IMG/VR virus record: IMGVR_UViG_3300042197_003251
Coordinates: 17,018 to 81,017 of that record
Length of the DNA stretch: 64,000 nucleotides
DNA from: a virus
Strand: one strand, 5' to 3'
The notes beneath the pieces were generated by a model. It searched no databases. It was not told where the DNA came from and was given only the letters and a program-made list of their open reading frames with translations. Position 1 is the first letter of the stretch, and every line of letters begins with the position of its first letter. Below, piece by piece: positions 30,755-38,964 of the stretch. The position numbers and the translations under genes are program-made.

Positions 30755-31681
30755 CTACAATCTGGTGTGTTTAACATATAATCTGACATACAAGTCCCCA
30801 TTCTCATTTGGGTAACCTTTTCCTTTAACTTTAAGTGGAACGCTTGTGTCCACAGTTTGTGGCATCTTAATTTTTAGTTCTCCGTGTGGATGCGGAATTT
30901 TAATCTCATCCAAATTCAAATCATTTATTGATAAGAAATTATTAAAAACCAAATCACCGGCGACTTTTTCAAAACCATCTTGTTGATTAACATTAATTTT
31001 GAAAATCATATCTCCAAACATTCCATTTGCAAAATCTCCCATAGATTGCGCTCTAACCAATTGTCCATCAGAAACTCCAACTGGTAAATTCATGCTTATT
31101 GTTTGATGTTCATCAATTCTTCCATCACCTCCGCAATGATTGCAAGTTGATTTAAAATGAAACCCTCTTCCACCACATGCCCCACAAGCTGTTTGAATTA
31201 TGTTTTGCATAAAATGATTTCCAACTCTTTGCATAATCCGGCCAGAACCTCCACAGTTTGAGCAGGTTTGTCTTTCCCCTCCTTGCCCACCACAAGGGTC
31301 ACAATTTATTTTTCTTGTAAAATTAACATCAATTTTCTTTCCCAAAAATGAATCAACCGCTCCAACCTGAATGTCCATAACTCTGTCTGGTGCTCTTCTT
31401 TGTTGTTGTCCCCCAAAGATATTTGAAAATATGTCAAACGGATTTCCGCCCCCACCCATATCAAAACCAAACTGACTAAAAGGATTGTTGTTTCTATTAT
31501 CATATTCATTTTTTTTCTGTTCGTCTGACAGAGTTGAATAAGCTTCATTAATTTTTTTAAATACGTTTTCGTCCCCACCTTTATCAGGATGAAATTCTTT
31601 TGATTTATTTCTAAACGCTTTTTTTATTTCATCTTGTGTTGCGGTTTCCTGAACCCCAAGAATATCATAATATGTTTCCAA
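30755..31681 (-). CDS. dnaJ: co-chaperone DnaJ (Hsp40)
   Basis: A 308-residue DnaJ. The J domain is complete (YYDILGVQETATQDEIKKAF, with HPD in EFHPDKGG near residue 32). A Gly/Phe-rich linker with FDMGGGGNPFDIF follows. The zinc domain has the CxxCxGxG type repeats CDPCGGQG, CSNCGGSG, CGACGGRG and CNHCGGDG, all four present. The C-terminal substrate domain is shorter than in host DnaJ. It would stimulate the DnaK encoded at 1969-3849, about 27 kb away; together they form a phage chaperone pair without a visible GrpE. Confidence 0.95.
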   Translation of the reverse strand: METYYDILGVQETATQDEIKKAFRNKSKEFHPDKGGDENVFKKINEAYSTLSDEQKKNEYDNRNNNPFSQFGFDMGGGGNPFDIFSNIFGGQQQRRAPDRVMDIQVGAVDSFLGKKIDVNFTRKINCDPCGGQGGERQTCSNCGGSGRIMQRVGNHFMQNIIQTACGACGGRGFHFKSTCNHCGGDGRIDEHQTISMNLPVGVSDGQLVRAQSMGDFANGMFGDMIFKINVNQQDGFEKVAGDLVFNNFLSINDLNLDEIKIPHPHGELKIKMPQTVDTSVPLKVKGKGYPNENGDLYVRLYVKHTRL

Positions 31682-31719
31682 AACTATATTTTTTTAAATT
31701 TTATTATATTATATATACG

Positions 31720-32361
31720 ATGAATAACTTTAACTTTCAAGTCATCCTTTTTAAAAATAATAAAAAAAAGAAAATTCTCAAATCTTTTATTACAGAAAAA
31801 AGGGCAAATGAATTTTATAACAAAAAAATTGATGAGTCATCTAAAGTGATTTTTCCAGTTGAAATGGAAAATGGTAAAAAATGTAAATTTAAAATCGCTT
31901 TAGTTTCAAGTGAACCCAATTTTGACAACATTTATTATTTGGATGAACTCGGAAGAAATGTGTCAATTAATCCAAAAATATCTGATTCACTATACATTAA
32001 AAAAATTAATACATATAATAAAGAAGAAAAAATTTTTGATGTCCTAAAAAAAGAAAAACTAACAACAAACCAATTCTTTAAAAACTATATTAAGAAGGGT
32101 GAAAATTATTTGTTATCAAAACTTAATAACAAACTTATTCTACAGAACGATGAAAATTTTGTTTTGTTTTCATTAAAAACGGATGATGATTGTGGCAGAT
32201 TTTTAAATTGTATTGAATATTCTTCTATACCAAAAACTTTTATGATAGTAAGGGATGTTTCATCACCTCAACGAAAATACATTTACGAATTACTTAAAAA
32301 CGCCGGATTTGATATTGGGTTTTTATACAGGAGTTCTACGACTCATCCAAAAGAAAAATAA
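31720..32361 (+). CDS. unknown protein
   Basis: A 213-residue protein beginning MNNFNFQVILFKNNKKKKIL. It is Lys-rich and mixed alpha/beta. The C-terminal block FLNCIEYSSIPKTFMIVRDV followed by KYIYELLKNAGFDIGFLYR looks like a compact domain. No family was recognised. The start at 31720 is chosen because upstream codons lie in the divergent region with dnaJ. Confidence 0.5.
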   Translation: MNNFNFQVILFKNNKKKKILKSFITEKRANEFYNKKIDESSKVIFPVEMENGKKCKFKIALVSSEPNFDNIYYLDELGRNVSINPKISDSLYIKKINTYNKEEKIFDVLKKEKLTTNQFFKNYIKKGENYLLSKLNNKLILQNDENFVLFSLKTDDDCGRFLNCIEYSSIPKTFMIVRDVSSPQRKYIYELLKNAGFDIGFLYRSSTTHPKEK

Positions 32362-32560
32362 AGTCCATACCTGAAATATCAACTTTAAACTCTTTTACAT
32401 CAGCGTCTGGAACATCTTCAAATTCCAAAAGCACTCTTCTAAAATCATTATATTTTAATTCAAGTACGAGCGTAGCTTTTGCGGTTAATTGAGTTTGTAT
32501 CTCGTCCGTTAGGGTTGCAAGTTTCTTTAGAAATTGAGGGCTCTTTTTATTCTCTGCCAT
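32336..32560 (-). CDS. small unknown protein
   Basis: A 74-residue acidic protein (KKLATLTDEIQTQLTAKATL, then FKVDISGMDFIFLLDES). No family was recognised. It overlaps a convergent gene at its end and the small gene 32527-32706 at its start, so it belongs to a tightly packed minus-strand run. Confidence 0.5.
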   Translation of the reverse strand: MAENKKSPQFLKKLATLTDEIQTQLTAKATLVLELKYNDFRRVLLEFEDVPDADVKEFKVDISGMDFIFLLDES

Positions 32561-32706
32561 AAACTTAATTTTTTTTCTTTTGGGATTATGTCGTCCTTTG
32601 TTTTTCCGACCAAATTAGAAATTAACTCTTTTTTATATTTTTCAATCTCTGCTTGGTCACTATTCTTGGACTTCTCCAAGTATTTCAACATTCTCTGATG
32701 TTCCAT
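32527..32706 (-). CDS. small basic helical protein
   Basis: A 59-residue frame beginning MEHQRMLKYLEKSKNSD and ending KLSLWQRIKRALNF. The amphipathic last helix looks like many small phage proteins. It overlaps both neighbours on the same strand (47 nt and 34 nt). Support is the continuous packing and sensible composition. Confidence 0.5.
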   Translation of the reverse strand: MEHQRMLKYLEKSKNSDQAEIEKYKKELISNLVGKTKDDIIPKEKKLSLWQRIKRALNF

Positions 32707-33103
32707 TTGGTTTTAAAATGCTTTTCTTTGTTTGTTTTAAGTCAAAAGATAAATTTTTTAACTGGTCTAATGATTGATTGTTAAATATATTTTTAAGTTC
32801 ATCAATTTTTGATTGGAGCAGGTTTTCTTTCATTTCTCTTTCCAAATTATAATTGATAATCCCAATAATGTTATCATGTGTTTTTTTAAGTGCTTCTGAA
32901 TTCATTTCACTAACGAAAGAAAAAACATTTTTGGTTCCATCTTCGTTAATTCCCTGAGTTACAAATTTGTCTTCTATTACAAATTTTTTGAGGATTTTCC
33001 AAGAATTTGGAAACTCAATATCAAATATCAAATAATCTTCCAACTTTCTTATTTGCTGAAGATATTCAAGTATATTACCTATTTCAAGATTTAAACTTTT
33101 CAT
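32660..33103 (-). CDS. unknown helical protein
   Basis: A 147-residue protein, mostly helical and probably coiled coil in the middle (EREMKENLLQSKIDELKNIF). It starts MKSLNLEIGNILEYLQQIRK. No family was recognised. Its ATG overlaps the stop of the two-segment membrane protein by 4 nt. Confidence 0.55.
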   Translation of the reverse strand: MKSLNLEIGNILEYLQQIRKLEDYLIFDIEFPNSWKILKKFVIEDKFVTQGINEDGTKNVFSFVSEMNSEALKKTHDNIIGIINYNLEREMKENLLQSKIDELKNIFNNQSLDQLKNLSFDLKQTKKSILKPNGTSENVEILGEVQE

Positions 33104-33282
33104 GATTGGATTAAATATGTGATTATATAAGATAAACTTAAACCTAAAAATAAAAGCCCTGTTTTACCTAAATCAAAAAGTTCCGGCTTAACGAGGGCTT
33201 TTATAAATTTAAAAATTACATTGACAACATATAAAATGCTGAATATAAAGAAAAAGACAAATATTGTTTCTAAATTAAACAT
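33100..33282 (-). CDS. small protein with two membrane segments
   Basis: A 60-residue protein. Residues 7-26 (IFVFFFIFSILYVVNVIFKF) and 41-58 (GLLFLGLSLSYIITYLI) are hydrophobic, with a charged loop (KALVKPELFDLGKT). Size and layout fit a small inner-membrane protein; a holin-like role is possible but not shown. Confidence 0.55.
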   Translation of the reverse strand: MFNLETIFVFFFIFSILYVVNVIFKFIKALVKPELFDLGKTGLLFLGLSLSYIITYLIQS

Positions 33283-33451
33283 TATCTTTTCTTTCTTTCA
33301 GAACTTCACCTCTAAAAGACTGCAATAGAGCTTTCAATTCCTGAGCGGTTTTGCGAGCTCTTGTACCAGCACTCTTATTTCCGTTATAAAATTTACCAGC
33401 ATCAAGGGCTAGAGTTTCTGTCAATGATTTGATTTTTTCAACTGTTTCCAT
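33275..33451 (-). CDS. histone H1-like (Hc1 family) DNA-binding protein
   Basis: A 58-residue protein with the pattern KFYNGNKSAGTRARKTAQEL followed by LLQSFRGEVLKERK. This matches the short histone-H1-like proteins of Bacteroidetes (Hc1 family, typical form KFY..GN.AAGTR.RK..QE.K). It should bind DNA without much sequence preference. In a phage it could compact viral DNA or alter the host nucleoid. It overlaps the start of the small membrane protein by 8 nt. Confidence 0.75.
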   Translation of the reverse strand: METVEKIKSLTETLALDAGKFYNGNKSAGTRARKTAQELKALLQSFRGEVLKERKDNV

Positions 33452-33501
33452 TTATCAAATATTAAAAAATGTTTATTACAATATCAATATTAATACTTTT
33501 T

Positions 33502-33981
33502 TTAACTATGTAAATTATTATTCTCCAAATTTTTATCTAACGTATAATAAATGTTTTGTAATAAATCAAGGTCTGACATTGTATGCGTTGCATCCAAATT
33601 AAATATTTCTTGAAAAAACTTATTTAAGGAATATTTTACTTCAGTAATTTTTTGGTTGTAAAAAGTTTCAGCGATAAAGTTTTTTAGGAAATCGTAATGT
33701 ATTCCACTTTTTTTAAAAAATATTTTTTCTTTTCCAAAATTATCAATGACTTTATCCCAACACCAATTGAAGTGATTTTGATTATCACTTTCGTCTAATC
33801 TAATATTTGTTGTCTTATCTATATCATTACCCAAATAAGTTTCATACATTATTAAAATAAGTGAATTAACAAAATCTGAAAAAAGTTCAAATTTTTGATA
33901 ACAAATATTGTTCTTATCAATCCAAAGTTGAAAATCTTCTTTATCTACTGGTTTAGATATATACGCAAAAAAATCCTCCAT
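33502..33981 (-). CDS. unknown protein
   Basis: A 159-residue acidic helical protein with a Trp/Asn-rich block, NQNHFNWCWDKVIDNFGK, in the middle. No family was recognised. It lies between the Hc1-like gene and the large leader protein at 34025. Confidence 0.5.
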   Translation of the reverse strand: MEDFFAYISKPVDKEDFQLWIDKNNICYQKFELFSDFVNSLILIMYETYLGNDIDKTTNIRLDESDNQNHFNWCWDKVIDNFGKEKIFFKKSGIHYDFLKNFIAETFYNQKITEVKYSLNKFFQEIFNLDATHTMSDLDLLQNIYYTLDKNLENNNLHS

Positions 33982-34024
33982 ACATTATATATGGAGAATA
34001 TAGTTCATTTATTTTTTTTGTAAA

Positions 34025-35410
34025 TTATTGAGTCTTTTTGTTATAACCCATCATATTTTTCATTTTCATCATTTCTTCAGATAAAATTTGTTTTTCTTCT
34101 GTAGATTCACCAAGTTTTTTGAACATGTTATCAAGTTTACCTGATTTAGTATTTTCACCAGCAATATCAACTGGTTGTTTTACTCTGTTGTAACTTTTTC
34201 TTTTTTCTTGATTATATAAACCTAATTTTCTTCTTTTGTTAAGTTTTTTCCCTAACCCTGTATCTTCAGCGTTTGCATACTTTGGTGAATTTCCTGTCAT
34301 TTCAGAACCCTCAATTGTTTTTTCTAACCAATCTTCATTGTATCCAACTTCATCTGGGTCCAAATCTAACATTCCACCACCATAAGCAAAAGTATCAATA
34401 TACTCCTCAACAGCGTCTGATGGGATATAACTCTTTTTATCCATTTTAGCAAGTTGTCCATTACCTTTTGGAAAATGTTTTGGGTTTTCTTCAAAACTTC
34501 CTTTTGAACCTGCCTTAACGTAATCCCTCATTTTCTTAAAAGACTCTTGGTTTGCTTTTTTATTAATATCGTCATCTTTTTTATGAACTCTATCATATTC
34601 AACCATACCTTTTGACCTACCACCTGATGACTTTAAATTTGTTTTCTTTTCCTCAATAATGATTTCTTCAATCATACTAACAAGTTCGTTTTCGGATAAG
34701 GTAAGTTCTTCTCCACCAAAATTAATTGTATATTTATATGATTCATTTTTCACATCAAATTCTTTATTACCAACTTTAAATGTGCCTTTACCTTCCTCTT
34801 TCGCCCTTGCAAGTGCTCCAGTAAAAGCGTTTCCTTCTTCCATTTCATCGCCCTCAATTGATTCTTTAGTTTCTTTTTTATTACTCCTTAACACCTCAAA
34901 GTCTTTTGCATCTATTTTATTTGTAGGCTTTGCCTGTTTTGCAATATATTTTTGTCCTTTAGAGTATTCTTCATCTTCATCATCGTCTTCATCGTCCTCT
35001 TCGCCCTCATAGTCATATTTTTTCTTTAAACTTGCAGGAAATTTTTCACCAGGATGTTTTTTAGTGTAAGCCCTTTTTAATGCCTTTCTAAATTTTTCAC
35101 CTTCTTTCATTTCACCACAATCCCCTTCCATACATTCTTTTTCTTGTACATAATCAAACTCACCTGACATAACATCAGTTTCTTCTTCAAGTTCAATATC
35201 TGATAATGAATCATCAGTATCCATATTTAACTTTTTATCTAATAATTTTTTAAATCTTCTATAGTCTGGCATATCTTCCTGTTCATAATCATAATCTTCA
35301 GGACCAAAATCCTCATCCATTTCACCATTTATTTTTTTTGTAAGTTCTTCCGCCTTCTCATTTAAAGACTCCATTAGAACTTTTTTTACGATGTTATCTA
35401 TTTCTCTCAT
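34025..35410 (-). CDS. large acidic/basic low-complexity protein with leader
   Basis: A 461-residue protein. The leader MREIDNIVKKVLMESLNE has LME at 12-14. The next 180 residues are very acidic, with EDDEDDDEDEE near residue 138. Later parts alternate Lys-rich and Gly-rich stretches (DLDPDEVGYNEDWLEKTIEG; RRKLGLYNQEKRKSYN). This composition is typical of internal or scaffold-like head proteins of T4-type phages, but no family was recognised. A TATTTATA box lies 15 nt before the ATG. Confidence 0.6.
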   Translation of the reverse strand: MREIDNIVKKVLMESLNEKAEELTKKINGEMDEDFGPEDYDYEQEDMPDYRRFKKLLDKKLNMDTDDSLSDIELEEETDVMSGEFDYVQEKECMEGDCGEMKEGEKFRKALKRAYTKKHPGEKFPASLKKKYDYEGEEDDEDDDEDEEYSKGQKYIAKQAKPTNKIDAKDFEVLRSNKKETKESIEGDEMEEGNAFTGALARAKEEGKGTFKVGNKEFDVKNESYKYTINFGGEELTLSENELVSMIEEIIIEEKKTNLKSSGGRSKGMVEYDRVHKKDDDINKKANQESFKKMRDYVKAGSKGSFEENPKHFPKGNGQLAKMDKKSYIPSDAVEEYIDTFAYGGGMLDLDPDEVGYNEDWLEKTIEGSEMTGNSPKYANAEDTGLGKKLNKRRKLGLYNQEKRKSYNRVKQPVDIAGENTKSGKLDNMFKKLGESTEEKQILSEEMMKMKNMMGYNKKTQ

Positions 35411-35425
35411 TTGAATATTTTTTTA

Positions 35426-35433
35426 TATAAATA
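35426..35433 (-). promoter_or_regulatory. TATTTATA box
   Basis: Copy of the recurring motif 15 nt before the ATG at 35410, right at the end of the upstream gene. Confidence 0.45.
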
Positions 35434-35434
35434 C

Positions 35435-36283
35435 TTATTTTTTTGTGTTTTTTCTTACATCCTCAATAATAATTTTCATAATCAACTTTTCACTAATTCC
35501 GTATTGTTCTGCCAATTTTTTTGCTTTTTTCTTAACAATTGGACTTCTACTCAATTTAAGAGCGTTAATGTCCCCCTGATTGCAATAAGGGAATGTTTTA
35601 CACTTCTTTTTAACCTGAACAAATGCTCCACCAGGTATTTGTGTTTTTGACCTACCTCTCCAATCTTTTGGACTCATAGATTTTGCTCCAAATGCCGGTC
35701 CTGAATATTGTCCAGAAGAAGATGAACTTGTCGCTTCCTTTGTTTCTTTTTTTTCAACTTTTTCTAATTTATCATAATAAAATGGATTTTCTTTTAAATG
35801 GTCTAAAGCGATTTGTTTTGCTTTTGATATTCCCATATCGTGTTCCATTTCAACTTTTGTTCCTTTTTTAAATTGCGTTTGAATTATTTCAAGCATTTTT
35901 TCAATCTTTTCCTTTTGACTTTTACCTTCAGCGTCTTTGGAGTGTAATCTTGCAAGGTCTTTTAATTTTGCAATTTCTGTTCTTTCTGCTTCAGTTAAAT
36001 TTTCTTTTAATTTCTTTTTTCTTCCTTGACAATGGGCTCTCTGACTAAAACCTTTTGGGTTTTTACAATCAATACTTCTTTTGTATTTTTCAGACCATTT
36101 TTCTTTCATTTCTCCTGAAATTGGCGGTTCAAATGCGCCTGCTCCTCCACTACCAGTCGCTTCTTTATTTTCACTTTTTTTAATCATATTTTTAATATCT
36201 CGTAAATCTTCTTGACTTTTTGAGTCAGTATTACTTGAAAATGCTTTATCAAGTGCTTTCATAGTATTTTTTTTTATATCCAT
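35435..36283 (-). CDS. basic virion-type protein with DUF5661-like segment
   Basis: A 282-residue, Lys-rich protein. Residues about 66-86 carry SIDCKNPKGFSQRAHCQGRK, a pattern I know from other large phage proteins. A DUF5661-like block VEMEHDMGISKAKQIALDHL lies near residue 150, followed by ENPFYYDKL. The C-terminal third has KKKCKTFPYCNQGDI and a final helix, EKLIMKIIIEDVRKN. Its function is unknown; a DNA- or head-associated role is inferred from charge and neighbours. Confidence 0.6.
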   Translation of the reverse strand: MDIKKNTMKALDKAFSSNTDSKSQEDLRDIKNMIKKSENKEATGSGGAGAFEPPISGEMKEKWSEKYKRSIDCKNPKGFSQRAHCQGRKKKLKENLTEAERTEIAKLKDLARLHSKDAEGKSQKEKIEKMLEIIQTQFKKGTKVEMEHDMGISKAKQIALDHLKENPFYYDKLEKVEKKETKEATSSSSSGQYSGPAFGAKSMSPKDWRGRSKTQIPGGAFVQVKKKCKTFPYCNQGDINALKLSRSPIVKKKAKKLAEQYGISEKLIMKIIIEDVRKNTKK

Positions 36284-36284
36284 T

Positions 36285-36533
36285 TTATCTTACGTTTTTA
36301 ATTCTTGGTTCCCAATAACCTCTTTGAGTCCACATAAATTGATAAAATTCAGAAAACATTTTTGCAACCAAATCTTTTACTTCAGTTCCAACTTTTCCTC
36401 TTTTGATTTCCTTATTAATTAAATCAACCATATGTTCTTCAAATTGTTTTAAAGTATTAGAAGCAAGAAAATCTTTTATTTCTTTTCTAGCAATTGTTTC
36501 TATTTCTTTTTTTTCAGAAGCTGTAAGTGCCAT
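36285..36533 (-). CDS. small helical phage protein
   Basis: An 82-residue protein. One long helix region (TASEKKEIETIARKEIKDFL) precedes a second with FSEFYQFMWTQRGYW and ends in PRIKNVR. It resembles small proteins common next to head or scaffold genes in T4-like phages, but no family name can be given. It overlaps the upstream stop by 1 nt. Confidence 0.55.
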   Translation of the reverse strand: MALTASEKKEIETIARKEIKDFLASNTLKQFEEHMVDLINKEIKRGKVGTEVKDLVAKMFSEFYQFMWTQRGYWEPRIKNVR

Positions 36534-37132
36534 TACTTATTAACTTTTTGTGATGTCTTTTTTCTACCAGCAATTACTTTAGCCCATTTTGATTTGAACT
36601 TTTCGTAATATGTCTGTAGTTTATTAATCATATCAAGGTAATTTTCGTCAACTTTCATCATTTGACCCGATATATAAAGTCCATTACTCTCACCAATTGT
36701 GAAGTAAAACTCAACATCAAAATCAACTACAAGACCTGACCAGTCTGCGTTATTACTATATAAATTAAGCTGTCCAAAATTTGCCATATCTGACACTTCA
36801 TTAACGAACTCGTCCATAGTTTCTTGAAACGCAATTTTATCATCAGTTGTTAGTTCAGTTTCTTTTTTTGAGTCTCCGTGAATAACAAGAATTCCACCTG
36901 AAATTCTATAACCTTCACTAAAATCATTTGGTTTTCCTTCACTATCCTCAATATCTTGTTCTGTTGATTTAGGGACATTATATCTTTGAATGTCTCTTGG
37001 ACTATCTTCGTCTTCTGTAATCAAATATCCTTTTTTAATTTGACTAATATGTTCGGATATAATAGGATTACTACCATCTTTTAAATCGTTGATGGCTTTA
37101 AGTTGTTTTTTAATTAACTCAATTTGGTTCAT
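36533..37132 (-). CDS. unknown protein with possible leader
   Basis: A 199-residue protein. The N-terminal 40 residues are helical and contain ISE (25-27) and ITE (38-40), followed by DEDSP; this is a longer version of the leader seen elsewhere. The body is beta-rich (YRISGGILVIHGD, LVVDFDVEFYFTIGESN) and the end is Lys-rich. No family was recognised. It overlaps the amidase-like gene by 14 nt. Confidence 0.55.
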   Translation of the reverse strand: MNQIELIKKQLKAINDLKDGSNPIISEHISQIKKGYLITEDEDSPRDIQRYNVPKSTEQDIEDSEGKPNDFSEGYRISGGILVIHGDSKKETELTTDDKIAFQETMDEFVNEVSDMANFGQLNLYSNNADWSGLVVDFDVEFYFTIGESNGLYISGQMMKVDENYLDMINKLQTYYEKFKSKWAKVIAGRKKTSQKVNK

Positions 37133-37721
37133 CTTCTATCAGTTTTTTAAACTCGTCAAAATTAAATGACGGGTTTGGGTCAGTATATTTATTATCATAG
37201 TTGCTACGGCACACTATACCATTAAATATCTTGATACCATCAACTTTTGTGTTGTGACCGATAAAAGTTTTGTTAATTGAGAATTTTTTTAATAATTTTT
37301 TTGAAATTTCAACGAGTGAATTAAATTGATTGTCTGTATAGTTGTCCCAATATAGTTTATCTCTCCATTTTTTTTCGTATGGTTTACCTTCAAAAAAAGA
37401 ACCAATCCAATTTACAAAATGAGTTTCAATAGGAATTTTTTTTAACCATCCTAAATTTTCAACAACTATTATTATTGAATTTTTATTTACCTCAACATCG
37501 TGAAAAAAATTTGAATATGAATCATCAGGAAGAATACTAATTACGTCACCTTCTTTTGTTATAAGGTAATTTGGGATTTTTCTGTAATTACCATTAAATC
37601 TATATTTTAAACTTGCAAGATATTCGTTTTTTGGTCTTGAAGTGTTACAAAGGATTATCTGTTTTTTATTTTTGTTTTTTTCAAAGTTTTTAAACTCACC
37701 AAACTTTATAACATCAATCAC
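37119..37721 (-). CDS. N-acetylmuramoyl-L-alanine amidase-like protein
   Basis: A 200-residue protein with the Amidase_2/PGRP layout: a start ILCNTSRPKNEYLASL, then IPNYLITKEGDVISILPDDS, NSIIIVVENLGW, and FIGHNTKVDGI followed by DPNPSFNFDEFKKL. The first zinc His expected in the opening strand is replaced by Cys (CNTS), while a His is present in FFHD and in GHN. So it may bind zinc in an altered way or may bind peptidoglycan without cutting it. It lies after two membrane-protein genes, which suggests a lysis or entry group. Confidence 0.65.
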   Translation of the reverse strand: MIDVIKFGEFKNFEKNKNKKQIILCNTSRPKNEYLASLKYRFNGNYRKIPNYLITKEGDVISILPDDSYSNFFHDVEVNKNSIIIVVENLGWLKKIPIETHFVNWIGSFFEGKPYEKKWRDKLYWDNYTDNQFNSLVEISKKLLKKFSINKTFIGHNTKVDGIKIFNGIVCRSNYDNKYTDPNPSFNFDEFKKLIEDEPN

Positions 37722-38646
37722 TTTTTTTAAAATAGTTTAAAACTTTATATTTTTGGTCAGCGTCAACTGGTTCAGGTTTAATATCTTGAACCTCTGTTTC
37801 ATTTTCTGATATTTCTTCAGGGACTTCCTTTTCTTGCTCTGAAATTGTTTCCACAATATTTTCTTCAAGATTATTTTCAACTGGTGTTGTAGGTTCAGTT
37901 TTATTATGAATATTAAATTTTGGCTTACTCAATATTTCTTCAAACTTTTTAATATCTTCTTCAGTTGGTTCGTATCTTAAATTATCGTAATCAATATTTT
38001 CTTTTATTGGTCCCTGATATCCTATTTTACTTAAAAAATCATCAAACTTTTTAATATCTTCTTCAGTTGGTTTATACCTTATCTCGTCCTCTTCCTTTAT
38101 TTTATTTTTAATAAATTCTTCTTTTTGTAATTCATAATCTTCAACATTAACTTCATCTTCAGTAGTTTGTTTTAATTCAGCGTTTTGTTCAGAATATTTA
38201 ACAAGCATATGAGCAAAAGTTAATGATATGATTGGAAGTAGTCCACCAGTTAAAAAAGATAAAATTAATTTGTGTGATGCAATGTCGTCAACTTCAACTC
38301 CCATATTTTCAAAAAGACCTCCGACCATTGAAACCCAATCTTTAAAAATTTCAGAAGTTTCGTCAATATATGAAAAAGAAAAGAATACATTACCAATCAT
38401 TTGTATTAATGTGACAATTAAAAATGGTATATAGATAAATCTACCCATTCTGACTGATACTGCGGCAAGAGCGGACAAAGCCGCAATTTCAATACCGACT
38501 GATAAATAAAGAGCCCAACTCCAAGGGTTACTTATACCATAAAAACTTGTTACGTGTGATATAGAAACAAACGCAACAAGTAGTATGGGGATAACGAATG
38601 CAAAAACAATTATGTTTTTAAGATTTCTCTTAATCCAATTCCTCAT
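37714..38646 (-). CDS. multi-pass membrane protein with acidic repeat tail
   Basis: A 310-residue protein. About four membrane segments lie in residues 12-165 (IIVFAFVIPILLVAFVSI, ALYLSVGIEIAALSALAA, YIPFLIVTLIQMIGNVFF, LILSFLTGGLLPIISLTF). The cytoplasmic tail holds an internal repeat, YKPTEEDIKKFDDFLSK and YEPTEEDIKKFEEILSK, about 40 residues apart. The end is rich in Glu and Pro. No family was recognised. It overlaps its neighbours by 4 and 8 nt. Confidence 0.6.
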   Translation of the reverse strand: MRNWIKRNLKNIIVFAFVIPILLVAFVSISHVTSFYGISNPWSWALYLSVGIEIAALSALAAVSVRMGRFIYIPFLIVTLIQMIGNVFFSFSYIDETSEIFKDWVSMVGGLFENMGVEVDDIASHKLILSFLTGGLLPIISLTFAHMLVKYSEQNAELKQTTEDEVNVEDYELQKEEFIKNKIKEEDEIRYKPTEEDIKKFDDFLSKIGYQGPIKENIDYDNLRYEPTEEDIKKFEEILSKPKFNIHNKTEPTTPVENNLEENIVETISEQEKEVPEEISENETEVQDIKPEPVDADQKYKVLNYFKKSD

Positions 38647-38921
38647 CGTTTTACCTCATTCTTGTAATGATTTATTGGCATATTATTTTTGTCTGACAAT
38701 TCTTCAACTTCAAGTGTTTTCCATAAAGTTGTATTTTCAAGTAAATTAATCATTTCCTGTTCTGTAATGATTAAATTTGTAAGTGAATCCACTTTTTGAT
38801 TTAATGATTTATTTTCTTTCATTAAAGTTTTAACTTGTGTAGCGGTTCCGCAACTCTTTAGGAATACCAAGAAAACCATTACAAGTCCAGTAATCATTAG
38901 AATTTTTTGTATTTTTTCCAT
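38643..38921 (-). CDS. small membrane-anchored coiled-coil protein (spanin-like?)
   Basis: A 92-residue protein. One N-terminal membrane segment (ILMITGLVMVFLVFLKSCG) leads into a coiled coil (TLMKENKSLNQKVDSLTNLI). The Cys after the hydrophobic run gives a weak lipobox. Size, anchor and coil would suit an i-spanin or o-spanin, and an amidase-like gene lies nearby, but no second spanin was identified. Confidence 0.5.
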   Translation of the reverse strand: MEKIQKILMITGLVMVFLVFLKSCGTATQVKTLMKENKSLNQKVDSLTNLIITEQEMINLLENTTLWKTLEVEELSDKNNMPINHYKNEVKR

Positions 38922-38964
38922 AATCTTTTTTATTAAATATTAGATATATAAATTTATTTGTAAA

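Noticed and set aside
34659-35012. Plus-strand frame ending in a poly-Ser run
   Set aside because: Antisense of the acidic DEDDDEDEE stretch in the gene at 34025.
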